64,000 nucleotides of DNA from Rhynchospora pubera (GCA_028095005.1 CM051462.1:237454973-237518972), one strand, 5' to 3'. Counted from the first letter of the stretch, positions 12,314 through 25,609 are shown. Notes: generated by a model not told the origin, from the letters alone. Translations and numbers: made by a program.

Positions 12314-14127
12314 ACACGAGGAGAAATTCATAGGGGTCTTAACTGTGATGTAACTAGAACATTTGTTCATTTTTTCCCCCTTCTTTTTGGAGAGTAATGC
12401 TAGTGACAGTTAGATTTTTCCTTTTCTATATTTGGAATAAATTCTTTTGTGTTTCTTAATTATACAAAAATATCAATAGTTATTTGTCTGCTAAGGTCAA
12501 AATTTCCATGTAACTTTTTGTTCATATTTAGTATATATGTCTTTTGGCTAGATAAATCAGCTGTATATCGTATAAAGGTAAAGCATCGTAGTAGTTATTA
12601 TCTATGATAACATTATTCCAATATAAAATTTAGGAGAAAATATGATTGATGTCTCCGATTTGTGTCTCAATATATCTATTTACTGTCGCATGAGTACTAA
12701 TTAATGAACCCCACCGCACCTTGTTTCTGGAGGAGCTTTTTTCCCCTTCTAGCTCGGGACTGTTTAATTTGATTGAAAATGAAAAGGACAAAAAAGGAAA
12801 GAGAGAGGTAGATAAATTTTTTAACAAACTAATGGACTAGGCGGTCCAACGGAATAGCATGTAATGTTCTTGTCAATCAGTGATTAGATAAGTGGATTAT
12901 CCATTCCATACTCTAACAAAAGTTGTTATAAAATATGAGAATATACTTCATTAAAGTCCTCATATTAATAGTTAATTACGAGTTGAAATGCGGATTTAGC
13001 TAGCCATCCAAATCTTTAGTATGGCTAACTAGAAATATATATACTCTTACAAATTGTCATACATGGGTCAGTTGCAAATGTAAGCGTGCCAAAAGATAGA
13101 TCCGCTGATGCATGCATTTTAGTAACTATTTTAGATTACTATTTTTTAATTAGATTGATAAATTGAGAACTAGTTATTGATCTAGTGTTAAAGAACAATT
13201 CATTTTGAGTAAAGGTCATGAATTCGAAATCTGGTTGGAGGTATTTTGTGACATTTAGTTTCGAAATAATTTGGAAGACTTAAAAAATAAATGAGAAATC
13301 TGAAAGCCCCTACATAAATATGTTGGGTGTATGCAAGTTAGTTTCGATTATAATCTTTTAAAATTCATCAGAATATAAATAGAGAGAGGGAGGACGCTAG
13401 ACAATTTGAATTAAGTAATTTAATAAATTCCATATAAAAACCAATCATTTGAATTGGTAGTTATCTTTCCACACTTTAATTTATATAATAAGTTATTTAA
13501 ATTATAAATAATACTTCTTTGTGTATATGTATATTGTGGTAAAGATAATATACACCTCAGCTATTCTGTTATTGAATTTTAGTAATTTTTTTCATCAAGA
13601 CATTTGAACCATCCTCTGTTGTTAATTAGACTCCACATATATACTGGAAAAATAACAGAGAGGTTTCCCCGACAATTAGATGTCAGAAAAATATGCTAAG
13701 GAAGAAAAGGATATTCCGGTAGAGTTGAACCCTCCATTTGAAACTGATAGGAAAAAAAAAAATTGTGGTGGCAAATTAAATAATATGTAGCTTTAGAACA
13801 AATAATTGTCTACCTGAAGTGGTTATTGATTAATTATAGATGCATGGAGCCATCCATATAATTGGGGACAAAATCATTTCGAAATATAAAACTGAGAAAT
13901 TATGATCGTACAACCGCAAATGCGCACTAGTAAGGTAGCTGATTAGATGTATACGTCGACAGTTGCAACTTGCAAGAGATATTATAAAAATGGCATGATA
14001 CTTCGCTAGATCCTATCTTCCTTGGTGAAATAATAGAAAGCTCGAAGCGCCAAATTCATAGGTGAATCAAAGATAGGAAATGCACAACATGGCCTTAATT
14101 AAACTCCAACAGAAGATATGGTTCTCG
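12314..14127. other. Intergenic, AT-rich; upstream region of CLE gene 1
   Basis: No gene was found. A SINE-like fragment at 13165-13270 is listed separately. The rest is AT-rich sequence with short homopolymer runs. Confidence 0.4.
13165..13270 (+). mobile_element. tRNA-derived SINE-like fragment (same family as 23203-23325)
   Basis: The block TTGATCTAGTGTTAAAGAAC followed about 35 bases later by a B-box-like CATGAATTCGAAATC matches the pol III A/B-box layout of plant SINEs. A second copy lies near 23205-23280. Target duplications were not defined. Confidence 0.5.
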
Positions 14128-14136
14128 TATTTATAT
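14128..14136 (+). promoter_or_regulatory. Candidate TATA box of CLE gene 1
   Basis: TATTTATAT, about 100 bases before the ATG at 14234. Position fits a plant core promoter; the sequence is a weak match. Confidence 0.35.
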
Positions 14137-14233
14137 GTAGCATGCATACAGGGTGTAGCATCCTCGAAACAGAAGCATTAATTGTATGTATATTTCACAC
14201 TTCTAAGTTCTAACTAAACTACGAAGAGAGGAA

Positions 14234-14455
14234 ATGTTGAGGTTGAGCATCAACAGGATAGTATTCTTTTGCATATTTATCATCATAATTGTAGCAAGTA
14301 TTTCGAGCTCTGATGCACGAACTCTCGGTCAAAGCGTGCCACGAGCTGAAAGAAGATCAACAAAGCGAGGAAAAGAGGCCATTACACATTCAATTACACC
14401 CGAGCGGCTAAGTCCCGGTGGGCCCGACCCACAACATCACATGAAGTCTGATTAG
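14234..14455 (+). CDS. CLE-family signalling peptide precursor 1 (AtCLE2-like motif)
   Basis: Intronless precursor of 73 aa. Residues 8-28 form a hydrophobic signal peptide with likely cleavage after SSSDA. A variable basic middle (RAERRSTKRGKE) follows, then the 12-residue CLE motif RLSPGGPDPQHH at about residues 58-69 and a short MKSD tail. CLE precursors are secreted and cut to a 12-13 residue arabinosylated peptide perceived by leucine-rich-repeat receptor kinases (CLV1/BAM type) in meristem, vascular or root signalling. The motif equals that of Arabidopsis CLE2 as remembered and belongs to the A-type R-L-S-P-G-G-P-D-P group. Prolines 4, 7 and 9 and the HH end are present. No paralogue shares its N-terminal region in this window. 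The tissue in which it acts cannot be told from sequence. Confidence 0.9.
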   Translation: MLRLSINRIVFFCIFIIIIVASISSSDARTLGQSVPRAERRSTKRGKEAITHSITPERLSPGGPDPQHHMKSD

Positions 14456-14993
14456 TTAACCATCTTGTAAGTCGTCAGATGAACACAGAGATTAACTACA
14501 TACCAGTTTGCTTGGAGTTTCTTTTGAAGATTGTACCTTGGATTTAGTTAATATATGTAACATATATTTAAATTTTATGATTTTAAGAATGCAACCAAGC
14601 TTGAAATTAATGACAGTTTATGTTCCAGTTTTTAATTGACCATCTTTATAGTTACCTAGCTATGTGAAGGCTCTAATCTACATGGCCATTTTATTTTTAT
14701 TTTTATTTTATAAATAAGCCTTATTTAGAGAGGCATGATACAGTATCAATATATTAAATTTCTCTTTTGTGTCATACGAGACTTAATTTTAATCTGTTCC
14801 ATTTAATGAAACGATGACGGAATCGCTAATCCATTAACAGTGGACTCTCCACATTTATGATCGATGTATTATGTATACGTTGATTATAATTGTATGTAAC
14901 AACTAACAGCCCTCTTAATCAGACTCTCTCATTAATATATATGTTGCACCATTCAATCAACATGCATAAGCCTCACTGCAAGATGCAACATTG

Positions 14994-15029
<36 letters not shown>

Positions 15030-16613
15030 GAAATCCTTGTAGACTTTTCTGTCACATAGAAGGATCTCCTTTCTTCCCGAAACAGCTAACTACCAATCTT
15101 GATCAATTGTAAAAGATAAAAATGTGGCTAATTAAAACGACAAACAGCAAAAAATGTTGAAATTCTATTAAACGGGTTGTATGCCATCTCCTTATCTGAT
15201 CGACCCATGAAGCAAAAATGTACCATCCCTTTCTCTTCAAGTTCATTAATTGCCAGATATATTGCATGCTGTGTTCATGAGGAACTGGCATGCACTCTTA
15301 ATTAATAAGATTCTTCATTTCTTTGTACTCTTAGGACAAAATCCGAAAAAATTGTTGTAATTCTAAGGTTGAATGCGCAGATAATTCAGCAAATAAAAAA
15401 AAAGAGTATTGTCCAGGATAAAAAAAAAATAATAATGGTAGAACTCTGATACGGTCAAATCTGGTTGGCTGACAAAAGTAGATAAGTTCTTGTATGTTTC
15501 GCTGAGATAAGAAGATACAACCCAATCATGGTACCAGAGCAGAATAACATTGTCATTTTGAAAATGAAAACTAGAAAGCTCTGAAATAACAGATTAATGC
15601 ACATTTTACTATGATAACGATAGTTAATGTAAAGGAAAAGAGTGCCTCTAATTTCTGACAAATTAGCCAAATAGTGTTATTTTGTGTTTTGCAAAAAAAA
15701 AATAATAATAATAAATCCACATTTTTGTTGAATTAGTCCTAATCGAAATTGGCTACAGTTTATCCCTAATTCATGCATACCATATATGATTTGCGATTCC
15801 AAGTGCCATCAAATAAGTTCACTGTCACTGTCAGTGTCAGTCACTTGTAATTAATGAACTCTTGCCAAAGAATTGGGAACTTTAGATGAAGAATATCCCA
15901 AATGTGCTTTGACCTTGGAAGTTTTTTTTTTTTTTGTATTTTTTTTTCTTTGCAACTAAAAGCCCATAGGCACCGACGGAACGTGGATGTATTTTAGAGT
16001 AGGCTTTAGTTAACATGTAATTATGGCCGAGCTACTTTCAACATGGGCCTAAAGCGGACAAACGGCTTTGGATCTTCTGCTTCTGTATGTAAATTCAGAT
16101 AGTGTGGCGAGTTAACAGACACTCATGTGTCATGCAATTTTTCGGCCTTTATTCTTTTGTTAGACGGTGATCCACAGAGAGCGGAATTCAGGTTGTCATG
16201 AGCCTGCACTGTCCATATTATCCGATTCTAAATAATTAATATTATGATATAATGATATAGGTTTTATTATAATAAACTTATTTAAAAATTATGAAAACTC
16301 GATAAACAATAGTTAAAATGATAGATACGTAATTTATACTTTACAAAAATTGTATGAAATTGGATTTTATATAAAATTCATTGAATCATCAATAAAGTGA
16401 TTTTTAAAGTTAGTTGCTTGTTTTATTGGATAAAGTGAGAACTCAATAATTTTTAAATTGTATCATTTTTTAAAAATATATATATATATAAGTTATTTTG
16501 ACTTTTAAATTTTTTATTATTAATTTACATTTGTCATAATTATCAAATAAATTTGGTTGGTACAATATATTTTTCCATAAAATAGGCCTCGATCAGCACA
16601 GTAAGAGATTAAT
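14456..16613. other. Intergenic, AT-rich, with microsatellites
   Basis: Downstream of CLE gene 1. Contains a (TTA)n microsatellite at 14997-15030, poly-A/poly-T runs near 15420, 15695 and 15921, and no credible gene. Confidence 0.4.
14997..15030. repeat. (TTA)n microsatellite
   Basis: About eleven TTA/ATT trinucleotides in a row. Confidence 0.9.
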
Positions 16614-16616
16614 TAA

Positions 16617-16780
16617 GGGTGTGTTTGGATAGGTGTGTGAGAAGGAAAGAAGGGAAGAAGTGAGAAGAAGTATTGGAAAGTGTGTAACTTTGTGAAAAGT
16701 TTGGATTGTTTATAATTTTTTTTTCTTCTTCTTCCTTCTTCCTTCTTCTTCTTCTTTCTTCCAACGATCCAAACGCACCC
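16617..16780. mobile_element. Tourist-like (PIF/Harbinger) MITE, copy 1
   Basis: Terminal inverted repeats GGGTGTGTTTGGAT and ATCCAAACGCACCC, flanked by TAA on both sides (16614-16616 and 16781-16783), the 3-bp TWA target of PIF/Harbinger elements. The interior is purine-rich on one half and pyrimidine-rich on the other. Related copies lie at 23862-24005 (inverted) and 42963-43094. Confidence 0.8.
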
Positions 16781-16783
16781 TAA

Positions 16784-17305
16784 GTATAAAAAGCTATACA
16801 TAAGCTATTCGGATTTGATTTCAGGCTGCTCAGTAAATTATACATCTCTTGCCGACCAGACCTAACACGCAGCACTCTTACTTAGTCTAATTTGGACCGG
16901 GAATTAATGCTGGACCAGATGTCCCCGAATCAACTCAAGTTAATCCTCCATGCGTGTTTCATGGTCATGGAACATCCTTGCCAATGGAAAAGTAGATGAG
17001 TGCATCATTCCGTCTAACAATACAAGTTTAAAAAATTCAAGAGGGAGTACCTGCTTATAGGTCTGGATCAATGGATGCTCTAATTGAGACCTAGATCCGA
17101 CCCATTTAAACTGAAGAGTGGAAAATTATATTGTAAACTATAATCTTGTAAAAATTCTATCCTTTAATGAACTATAAAATTATATCATTTTTATGTAAGT
17201 TATATATGTAGAATTATGGTTTTTGATCCATCAATTCCATAATTTTAAATTGTTGTAAATTTTTATTATTTTGATGAGCAATTTAACTTCTATCAAATTC
17301 TATAA
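16784..17305. other. Intergenic, AT-rich
   Basis: No gene or bounded repeat was recognised between the Tourist-like MITE and the next Mutator MITE. Confidence 0.4.
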
Positions 17306-17315
17306 TTTATATATT

Positions 17316-17719
17316 GAGGATTGCTAAAATGCTATGCATAGCACGGATGATCTTCGTGCTACGTATTCGTTTTTGAATTTCATGCTTCAAACAACTGATC
17401 CAAACCGTTCATTATCTTCTACATATTGAAATCTTATAAGAAACCAAATTTTACATTTTTTTAAATTTTTTTACTATTTTTCTCAGATTTTTGAAAATCA
17501 TTGTTATTGAAGGGTCCAGAATTTATTAGATTAAGTATTTTAAAAAAACTGAAAAAAATAATAAAAAAATTCAAAAAAATGTAAAATTTGGTTTCTAATG
17601 AGATTTCAATATGAAGAAAATAATGAACGGTTTGGATCGGTTGTTTGAAGCATGAAATTCAAGAACGAACCCGTAGCACGAAGGCCATCCGTACTATGCA
17701 TAGCATTTTAGCAATCCTC
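17316..17719. mobile_element. Mutator-type MITE, 404 bp, 10-bp target duplication
   Basis: Ends GAGGATTGCTAAAATGC and GCATTTTAGCAATCCTC, flanked by TTTATATATT on both sides (17306-17315 and 17720-17729). It is an almost full-length inverted repeat. The arms carry a GATCCAAACCGTTCA segment also present in the MITEs at 10910, 20008, 20429 and 59255 although the outer termini differ. Confidence 0.86.
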
Positions 17720-20007
17720 TTTATATATTTATGATATATGTAGAGTATAGACCACATTCTGAATATCAAGACTTCAAAATTACCTTTAATGACTAATAAC
17801 ATTATCAAATTAATTTATTGTCGAACACTACTAGAATGTCAATTATTTGCTTCGCAAAAAGGCGTCCCTATTCCGACACGAAAAGCTATCTGCGTCCACC
17901 TAAAGACGCTACCTAAGCGACCCCGATACTCTAGCCGCTAATAATAAACATTTGTGTCGCGGAGACGCGGATTACTTAACGCGTCTCTATATCTGTGTCG
18001 GAATAACGACGCATACCATGTTCTCCGATCGTTTATTCAAACAGTAAGCGCGTCTCAATTTAGAGGTTACTATGTCGATATACCGACGTCTTTATTGAGC
18101 GACCCAGATAATATATTGTCAGAATTTATCGGGCCCACGATCTATTAGAGTCGATATAGCGACGTCGTTGCTCATCGACATAGAAAATTTATTATCAGAA
18201 TTTATTGGGGCCCACTAAAATCGGTGTTTTTCTGCATTGTTGTATATTAGATCAAAGACGTCAGTATGCTGATGCCATTGTTGATAGCCACATCAATTAC
18301 ATTTGTACAGCCATTCAATTCTTCCTGGTACCAATTTAGTACCACCACTATTTAATTCATATGATTTTAATTATCCACAACTATTTAGAATTTCACAAAC
18401 ATACATATATTCACATTGAATCAAACAAAAATCACACAAATATCTATTATGCATTGAACTACAAATCAACATCCAATAGAAATAACAAACTTGCATATAT
18501 TTTGATACAAATCAAAATTCCAAGTAAAAGAGCATGAAAATTTAAATCAGTCTAAAACAAAACAAAAAAAAATTAGCACCTAAAATCAAAGAGCCACAAT
18601 GCCGTGATGAATAATCTTTCTAGCTAAAATTCTCATATCCATGCTCAGATAGTTGTGGAGAGCTTGAATGCATGGAGCAACGTTTTCTTTTGTTTGTGTC
18701 ATTACTCAGTCATATCTAATAAGAGATGATATGGTTATTTTGGTGAAATTTTATAATTCAAAAGCTACATATTACTACTTAATAATAATCACATGTTGAG
18801 TGCTTACCGAAATTGAAATGGCCATGGTGGATGCCAGTTTTGGTGTCGAACATGTAGTTTTCCAGAATAGTATGATTAGGGCTTGAAATATCATGTAAGT
18901 AGATTTTACCTCATTGCAGTTTAATTGTATCAGAATATATACCTAGCAAATGAAAAAATGACACCACTAAAGATGATCTAGATCAGTTTATTCACGTTCA
19001 ATAAAGGTACATCATTTATGTTTTAATTGAGAGTATGGGCACTTACAGCATGGAGTGCATAGGGAGGTTTGCCTTTGGCAATCAAAATGCTTGGCCATGA
19101 TGGAGAACTCTATCTGCCCCAATTCTTCTATCTCAAAGCAATTACTATGCTACCTTGTATGACTGCCAAATCAATTGGTAAAAGAAATGATAGTTTAGAT
19201 CACAACATCATTTGTTCTTGGCATTTCAGCAAACACCTTATATGCAAAGAAAGATAAAAAAATTTCGGGAAACGAATCTAAATGATAACCTCTGCTACAG
19301 TGCTACTTCAGGCAATCCATCAAACATGTTCAATGCATATGTATGCAAATAATTTAGAACCAGGACTGAAAAAAAAGGAGAATAATTACATATTTAACAC
19401 TTATTTTGAACAGATCTTTGCATACGATAGATAAGCGACATGAGTATAACATCTTCGACGTCTTTATCACATTTTAATTAAAAAAAAAAGAAAAAACGTA
19501 CTCGACATTTGTCATAGAAGTAGAATTCGAATGAAGACCACCATTTGTAATAGAAATCGAATTTCAAAATTGAATTAATAATTGACCTCATATAATATAG
19601 AAAGCACCACATATTCCATATTTCACAAAATTGTTTGTTTAGATTAAACATAAAATTTCTATGACATGCATGATTGGATTTGTTATAATTTTGTGAATCA
19701 TTTACATAAAATTTCTTGCACTGAGGTTTTAAGTTTTTTTTTTCTGAATTTTACAAATTCAATAAACTTTTATTTTTATCTAATTGCCAATAATTTATAA
19801 TTGAATACCAATAAGATTGAGTAATATCTTAAAAATAATCTAAAATACTTGGCTTTGCGTCTTATAATTATCATCATGAAACTGTTGTAATTTATCATTT
19901 TTAGTATAGACTTTTGCTTAGTTTATATTTCCATTAATTTTATTTATGTTATATTTCAATAAAAGTTTCACTCATTATCACATTATAAAATATTTTTGAG
20001 TTATATA

Positions 20008-20410
20008 GAGTTTAGCTACGGTGAGTCGCGACTCACGGACCCTCCGGTGAGTCGCGACCAAAACTCCTAGATCTAGATCAAAATGACCGATCCAAACCGT
20101 CCAATATGATCTCCCTATTGAAATCTCCATGTAGATCGAATTTTTTTATTTTTCGAAATTTTTAAATATTTTTTTGAAATTTTAGAAAATCGTTAATCTA
20201 ATTGGTTCTGAACCATTCAAAAACATTAGTTTTTAAAAATCCGAAAAAATACTTAAAAATTTCGAAAAAATAAAAAATTTGGTTTGCACGGAGATTTCAA
20301 TAGGGAGATCATATTGGACGGTTTGGATCAGTCATTTTGATCTAGATCTAGGAGTTTTGATCGCGACTCACCGGAGGGTCCGTGAGTCGCGACTCACCGT
20401 AGCTAAACTC
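20008..20410. mobile_element. Mutator-type MITE inside the CACTA element, copy A
   Basis: Ends GAGTTTAGCTACGGTGAG and CTCACCGTAGCTAAACTC, with the 10-bp target duplication GAGTTATATA at 19998-20007 and 20411-20420. Long inverted-repeat structure with TGAGTCGCGACTCA palindromes just inside each end. Confidence 0.88.
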
Positions 20411-20428
20411 GAGTTATATATATATATA

Positions 20429-20832
20429 GAGTTTAGCTACGGTGAGTCGCGACTCACGGATCCTCCGGTGAGTCGCGACCAATACTCCTAGATCTAGATC
20501 AAAATGACCGATCCAAACCGTCCAATATGATCTCCCTATTGAAATCTCCATGTAGACCAAATTTTTCATTTTTTCGAAATTTTTAAGTATTTTTTTTAAA
20601 TTTTAGAAAATCGTTAATCTAATTGGTTCTGAACCATTCAAAAACATCAGTTTTTAAAAATCCGAAAAAAATACTTAAAAATTTCGAAAAAATAAAAAAT
20701 TTGGTTTGCACGGAGATTTCAATAGGGAGATCATATTAGACGGTTTGGATCGGTCATTTTGATCTAGATCTAGGAATATTGGTCGCGACTCACTGGAGGG
20801 TCCGTGAGTCGCGACTCACCATAGCTAAACTC
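20429..20832. mobile_element. Mutator-type MITE inside the CACTA element, copy B, 18 bp from copy A
   Basis: Same family and orientation-symmetric structure as copy A, very similar over its full length. It is flanked by TA repeats on both sides (20419-20428 and from 20833). It sits in the TA run that extends from copy A's right target duplication, so it probably inserted after copy A. Confidence 0.85.
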
Positions 20833-22177
20833 TATATATATATATATATATTCTTTATTTTCACAATTGAATTAATTATCATTTTACTTTTGGATGGGCT
20901 ATCACATACATCGTCAATATTGATATATATTCTATAAAATTTTATATTATATATGTCATTATTTGTTATTTTATTAGAGATTTCTGCATTTAATTTATAT
21001 CCGTGGAATATTATTATTTGTGCAAATATAATAAAATTTTGCGTATTTTATATTATGTGTTATTAATTATGATAAATCAAATATATCTAAAAATTTTAAA
21101 GTTTTAATTTGAATGTCACAATTGAATTAAAGTTTTTACTATTTTTTTTTTCATTTGTATTCCAATATGGTAATCTTAAAAAAATCAGAAAGTATAAAAA
21201 ATCATCTAGAAAATATATAAAATTTGGTTTGATATAAAATTTATAGATATTGAACTGATTAAACTAGATTTATTATATTAAAAATAAATTGGATTACTAA
21301 ACTCATGAATAATGAAAGTGGATGTCGATCGCGATGTATGTACAATCTTGAAATTTTCTTTCTGATGAACTAATATATTTATATTATGGTAAATAATACG
21401 CGTACTAAAAAATGATTAAATAAGGAAGGGTTGCTCAAAAACTTAAAAAAAAAAAAATTTTCGTCCATGTTAAAAAAAAAGGAAAATTTTGTTACTAAAT
21501 CCATCTTGGTGCCACTACCTGAATTACTATTTTTAAAATTAGGCGTCCCTGTTTGAGAAACAAAATTTGATGGGAGATTACAAAATAGTAAAGTTTTAAT
21601 GATTATTACTTGCAAGATAGAAATACTCTTGCAGTAAAATCATTTTTTTTTTTTTACATTCTAGCTACATCAACAATTGATCATGCAAATTATCTTCCAA
21701 TAGCACCAATTATGTAGCTAAATAAAAAATCTTCCTACGAAAGTCTTCCTATAAACCATCTTTTTTGTAGTGACATGAAAATGTTTGCTCCATTTGTGAA
21801 ATAATAATTAAAGGTTAGTGACAAATATTAACTACAATTTTTTCGGTTAAACAATATTAACGGAATTTGTTACTCCAATATATATAGTCTTGTCAGACTA
21901 ATATGTCTATCATAGCAACACCACGGTTAATGTTGAATATCCATCTTGATATGTGTCGGTATACCGACACCAATTACATTTAGCATATCCGCGTCCCTTT
22001 ACAGAACTTGAGAGCGTCTCTCTTTAGAATATTTATGCGTCCTAACTATCTGTGTCGGCCTACCAACGCCTATTAAAAGTCCTCCAGCCCGCTTTTTTCT
22101 TTCTGCGTCCCTACTTAATATAGCGACTTTAATATGTCAGTGGTCCGACACAGATAAACGAAATTCTAGTAGTGGAA

Positions 22178-23861
22178 GGTCCCGCCTTTAAATTAATCAC
22201 CCTTCATGTACGTAAGACCTTAATTAGTACATCACCCTACAAGTACATAAGTATCCATGATATACTAAAACATTTCCAAAGTACGTATCCCGAGGATAAG
22301 CATTGACATCACCCTACATTTTAGGCTTTGAGACTATTCTCTATATATAAACTTCTGAGTTGAAACAAAAGGTTATATGAACTTTCCGGCCGGCCTTGCT
22401 AAGAAAATTTAACTAAAAGCAAAAGACGCAATGAGTGCTAGACATTTTTTCTTTTTCTTTTTTTGAAAATAAGTGCTAGACATATATATATGAGTCCCTT
22501 CAATGCATGATAAACCCTGCGTATAGGGTGCCAACGTCAAACGACCAATCTCTTACCCAAAAGAGCAACTTTTTATACCAAAAACATTTTTTTTTTTGAA
22601 GAAAAATAGTGGTCAATATACCAAAAGCAATTTAAACACAGATATGCATAATAGTATGACAATATGCATCAATTCAACTAACCAGGACAGAGAACTAAAA
22701 ACAACACTTTTCATACACCTGATTGATTGATCAACTAGCAGTAATTGACAAGTTGCCCACCAAAAATGGGGGATAAAAAAGTTAATTAGTAATTAATGGC
22801 CTAGCTATTATCTGGGAGTGTTTTAAGTTATTGTCGTCAAAGAAGCAAAAATATATTCAGACAATATTTTTGGGCAAATGCATGTATTTTGATCTTAGAC
22901 AATTTTTTTACTGTTCTTTAGAAATATGTATTTTTGTTCCTATTTACTATTCCAAGCTCAGAAGCAGAATTTTTACAGCCTAATTGATGATTGAAGAAAA
23001 TCAGTTGGATTGAGTTCAACTGATTACTGATACGTTAGGTCGAGTCTGTCTCTTGCAAAGAAACCCGGCCTGGCATCTGCTCAACTGTGCTGTTAAGTCT
23101 CAGTGGGCTAGATTATCAACAACTAAGAACTTGTTGGCTCTCAAGTGACTCAAATACCTGCTATTTCAAGGACCAGAATTTATCTAGAATTTATTCTAGA
23201 GAACCGGTCATTGATCTAGTAGCAAAGAACAATGCATCTTGAGTGAAAAGTTGTATGTTTGAAACCCGTAGTACAGGCCGGATATTTGATTAAAAAATAA
23301 GCTGGGAGGCTCCCCCCACCCCACTCAATTTATAATTAAAGAATGCAGAATTTTCTGATCTCCACATTTTACTTATATGAGTAACTCTAAAAGCAATTAC
23401 CATTTGTCCTTGTTAATCTGATAATTGTTAAAACTTTGATGTTCAAACATTGGGGGGCTTCTTAAATATTTTACTCCTATTCCCCTGTTTTTGTCTTCTT
23501 AAGTCATGCATGTCATTGATAAAAAAATCTTAAGGTTTTAAGATAACGCCGGCATTGTTTTAGTTAGGCGCAAGAATTCTATTGGAATTTGAGTTTTATA
23601 ATAATATAATATCTTCTAGTTAGTACTGATGTTTTAAGAAATTTCCCAGGTTACTTCCAGCGTGATCTGTTTTCCTTTTTAAGCAACATGAGCATACTAG
23701 CTTGAACAAGTGCATGATTCTTTTATTTCTTCAGACGATCATGTGTGCCTGCTACATACTATCGAGTAATTCAAGACGCTCACATCTCAATTTAAAATGT
23801 TTTGGACTGCCACCCGGGTACGTACCAAAAATTTTTATAACCTATTACTAAAGTTCCCCTA
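22178..23861. other. Intergenic, AT-rich
   Basis: No gene was found between the CACTA element and a Tourist-like MITE, apart from the SINE-like copy at 23203-23325. Confidence 0.4.
23203..23325 (+). mobile_element. tRNA-derived SINE-like fragment
   Basis: CATTGATCTAGTAGCAAAGAAC followed by TGAGTGAAAAGTTGTATGTTTGAAACCC has the spacing of pol III A and B boxes and matches the fragment at 13165. It is diverged, with no clear target duplication. Confidence 0.5.
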
Positions 23862-24005
23862 GGTGCGTTTGGATCGTTGGAAGAAAGAAGAAGAAGAAGG
23901 AAGAAGAAAAAAAAATTATAAACAATCTAAACTCTTCACAAAGTTACACACTTTCCAATACTTCTTCCCTTCTTTCCTTCTTTCCACACCTATCCAAACG
24001 CACCC
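23862..24005. mobile_element. Tourist-like (PIF/Harbinger) MITE, copy 2 (inverted)
   Basis: Ends GGTGCGTTTGGAT and ATCCAAACGCACC; the flanks are CTA and TTA, a slightly decayed 3-bp target duplication. The interior matches 16617-16780 in reverse complement. Confidence 0.72.
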
Positions 24006-24377
24006 TTAGATCTTGAAATAATTTGGTCTAAAAAAAGAATAACACACACACACAAAGCATGTATGGTACTTGTAAATTGAACAGCACTGGACTGTGCTAA
24101 ATTGGAAGAAACTTTACTGATTCCGGTGCATTTTCAATAAATTAAATTGGCCAGATGGTGCAAATTAATTCACACACTCACACACAATTGAGTATTCCAT
24201 GCTTATCGTCGCTGATCACATTTGCAGATTATGGAAGTGCAATAAAGATCAGGCGAGATGCAAATAATTTTGTTTTGCTAGTTGGTGTAGATTACATACC
24301 AGATTTAGCAGAGCTGATAAATACAATCAACCGAACACGCAATCAAACAATCATGATTGAAAATATAGAAACTGCGC

Positions 24378-25569
24378 TATGCCAAAAAAAGAAAGCTCCT
24401 CTCATGCGTGGTTCACCTCTCACTCGCGTTCCCTCACCCCCGCCTCACCTTCTTCCTCCTCTCCTCACCTCCTCTCCCAGAGCATGAACCCTCACCTCCT
24501 CTCCCAGAGCATCTTCTCTCTCGCACATCGCTGTCGCGCCTTTTCATCACCGTCAGCCCTTCCGTCGCGCCCTCCCGTCCCCGTCAGTCCTGTCGTCACG
24601 CCTTTCAGTCGCCGTCAGCCCTCCCGTCGCCGTCGTCCAGCCCTGTCGTAGTCATCGCGCAACCATGTCGTCGCCGTCGCGCAGCCCTCCCGTCGCCAAG
24701 CCCAGCCCTGCAGTTCTCAGAATCAGAAATGAATATTATTTACTCCCTCATTTGTATTAAATACTCTCTTACTACTAATTATTTACTCCCTTGTAGTTTT
24801 TTAGTTACTCCCAATCAACAGTAGAATCAGTTCTGAATGTTATTTACTCCCTTATATATATTAGATACTTCTTTTACACTAGTTATTTACTCCTTTATAG
24901 CTATTTAGTTACTCCCAAACAATAGTAGAATCAGTTCTGAATGTTATTTACTTCCTCATACATATTAGATACTCCTTTTATACTAGTTATTTACTCCCTT
25001 AAAGCTATTTAGTTACTCCCAAACAATAGCAGAATCAGGTATGAATATTATTTACTCCCTTATACTGATCAATTTCCTCCCTTATAGTAATTTAGTTACT
25101 CCCAAAAAACAGCAGAATCAGATATAAATGTTATTTACTCCCTTATACATATTAGATACTCTCCTATACTGATTAATATCATCTCTTATAGTAATTTATT
25201 TACTCTCAAGTTGTAACAGAATTAGATCTAAACCTCTTTTCTCTTCTTATACTTCTTTCTTCCTCAACCAGATCTGATCGGTATAGGAGAGGGATCAGTG
25301 AGGGGAGGCGGAGGCGGAGGTGGAGGTGAGGCAGAGGAGAGGAGAGGCGGAGGAGAGACTGAGGTGAGACGGAGGCGGATGTGAGGCGGAGGAGAAGTGA
25401 GGCGAAGAAGAGGAGAGGCTGAGTCGGAAGATAGAAACCTTGACTGAGATAGAGAGAGAGTGCATTGGAGGTTTCTCGTAGAGAGAGAGAGTGATGGCCT
25501 CGAAACTAAAAGCTGTCGAAGAGAGATCGCTTGCTTGAGAGAGAATGCTTGATCGAGATCTAGATTTTC

Positions 25570-25609
<40 letters not shown>

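Larger units (their letters stand above)
17826..22174. mobile_element. Non-autonomous CACTA (En/Spm) transposon, 4.35 kb
   Basis: The ends are CACTACTAGAA and TTCTAGTAGTG, exact inverted complements. A 3-bp target duplication GAA (17823-17825 and 22175-22177) is diagnostic for CACTA elements. Both ends carry many GCGTC and TGTCGG/CCGACA subterminal motifs (about 17860-18190 and 21940-22160), where the TnpA-type protein would bind. No transposase frame survives inside. The interior holds two adjacent Mutator MITEs (20008-20832) and unassigned exon-like segments around 18600-19260. Confidence 0.9.

Noticed and set aside
19069..19257. GLPLAIK segment suggesting an NB-ARC resistance gene
   Set aside because: Only a six-residue resemblance; no P-loop, kinase-2 or MHD motif nearby. 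Kept only as a possible captured fragment.
24155..24824. Proline/serine/arginine-rich open frames
   Set aside because: They come from C-rich low-complexity repeats; several frames are open at once and no domain or splice structure supports a gene.
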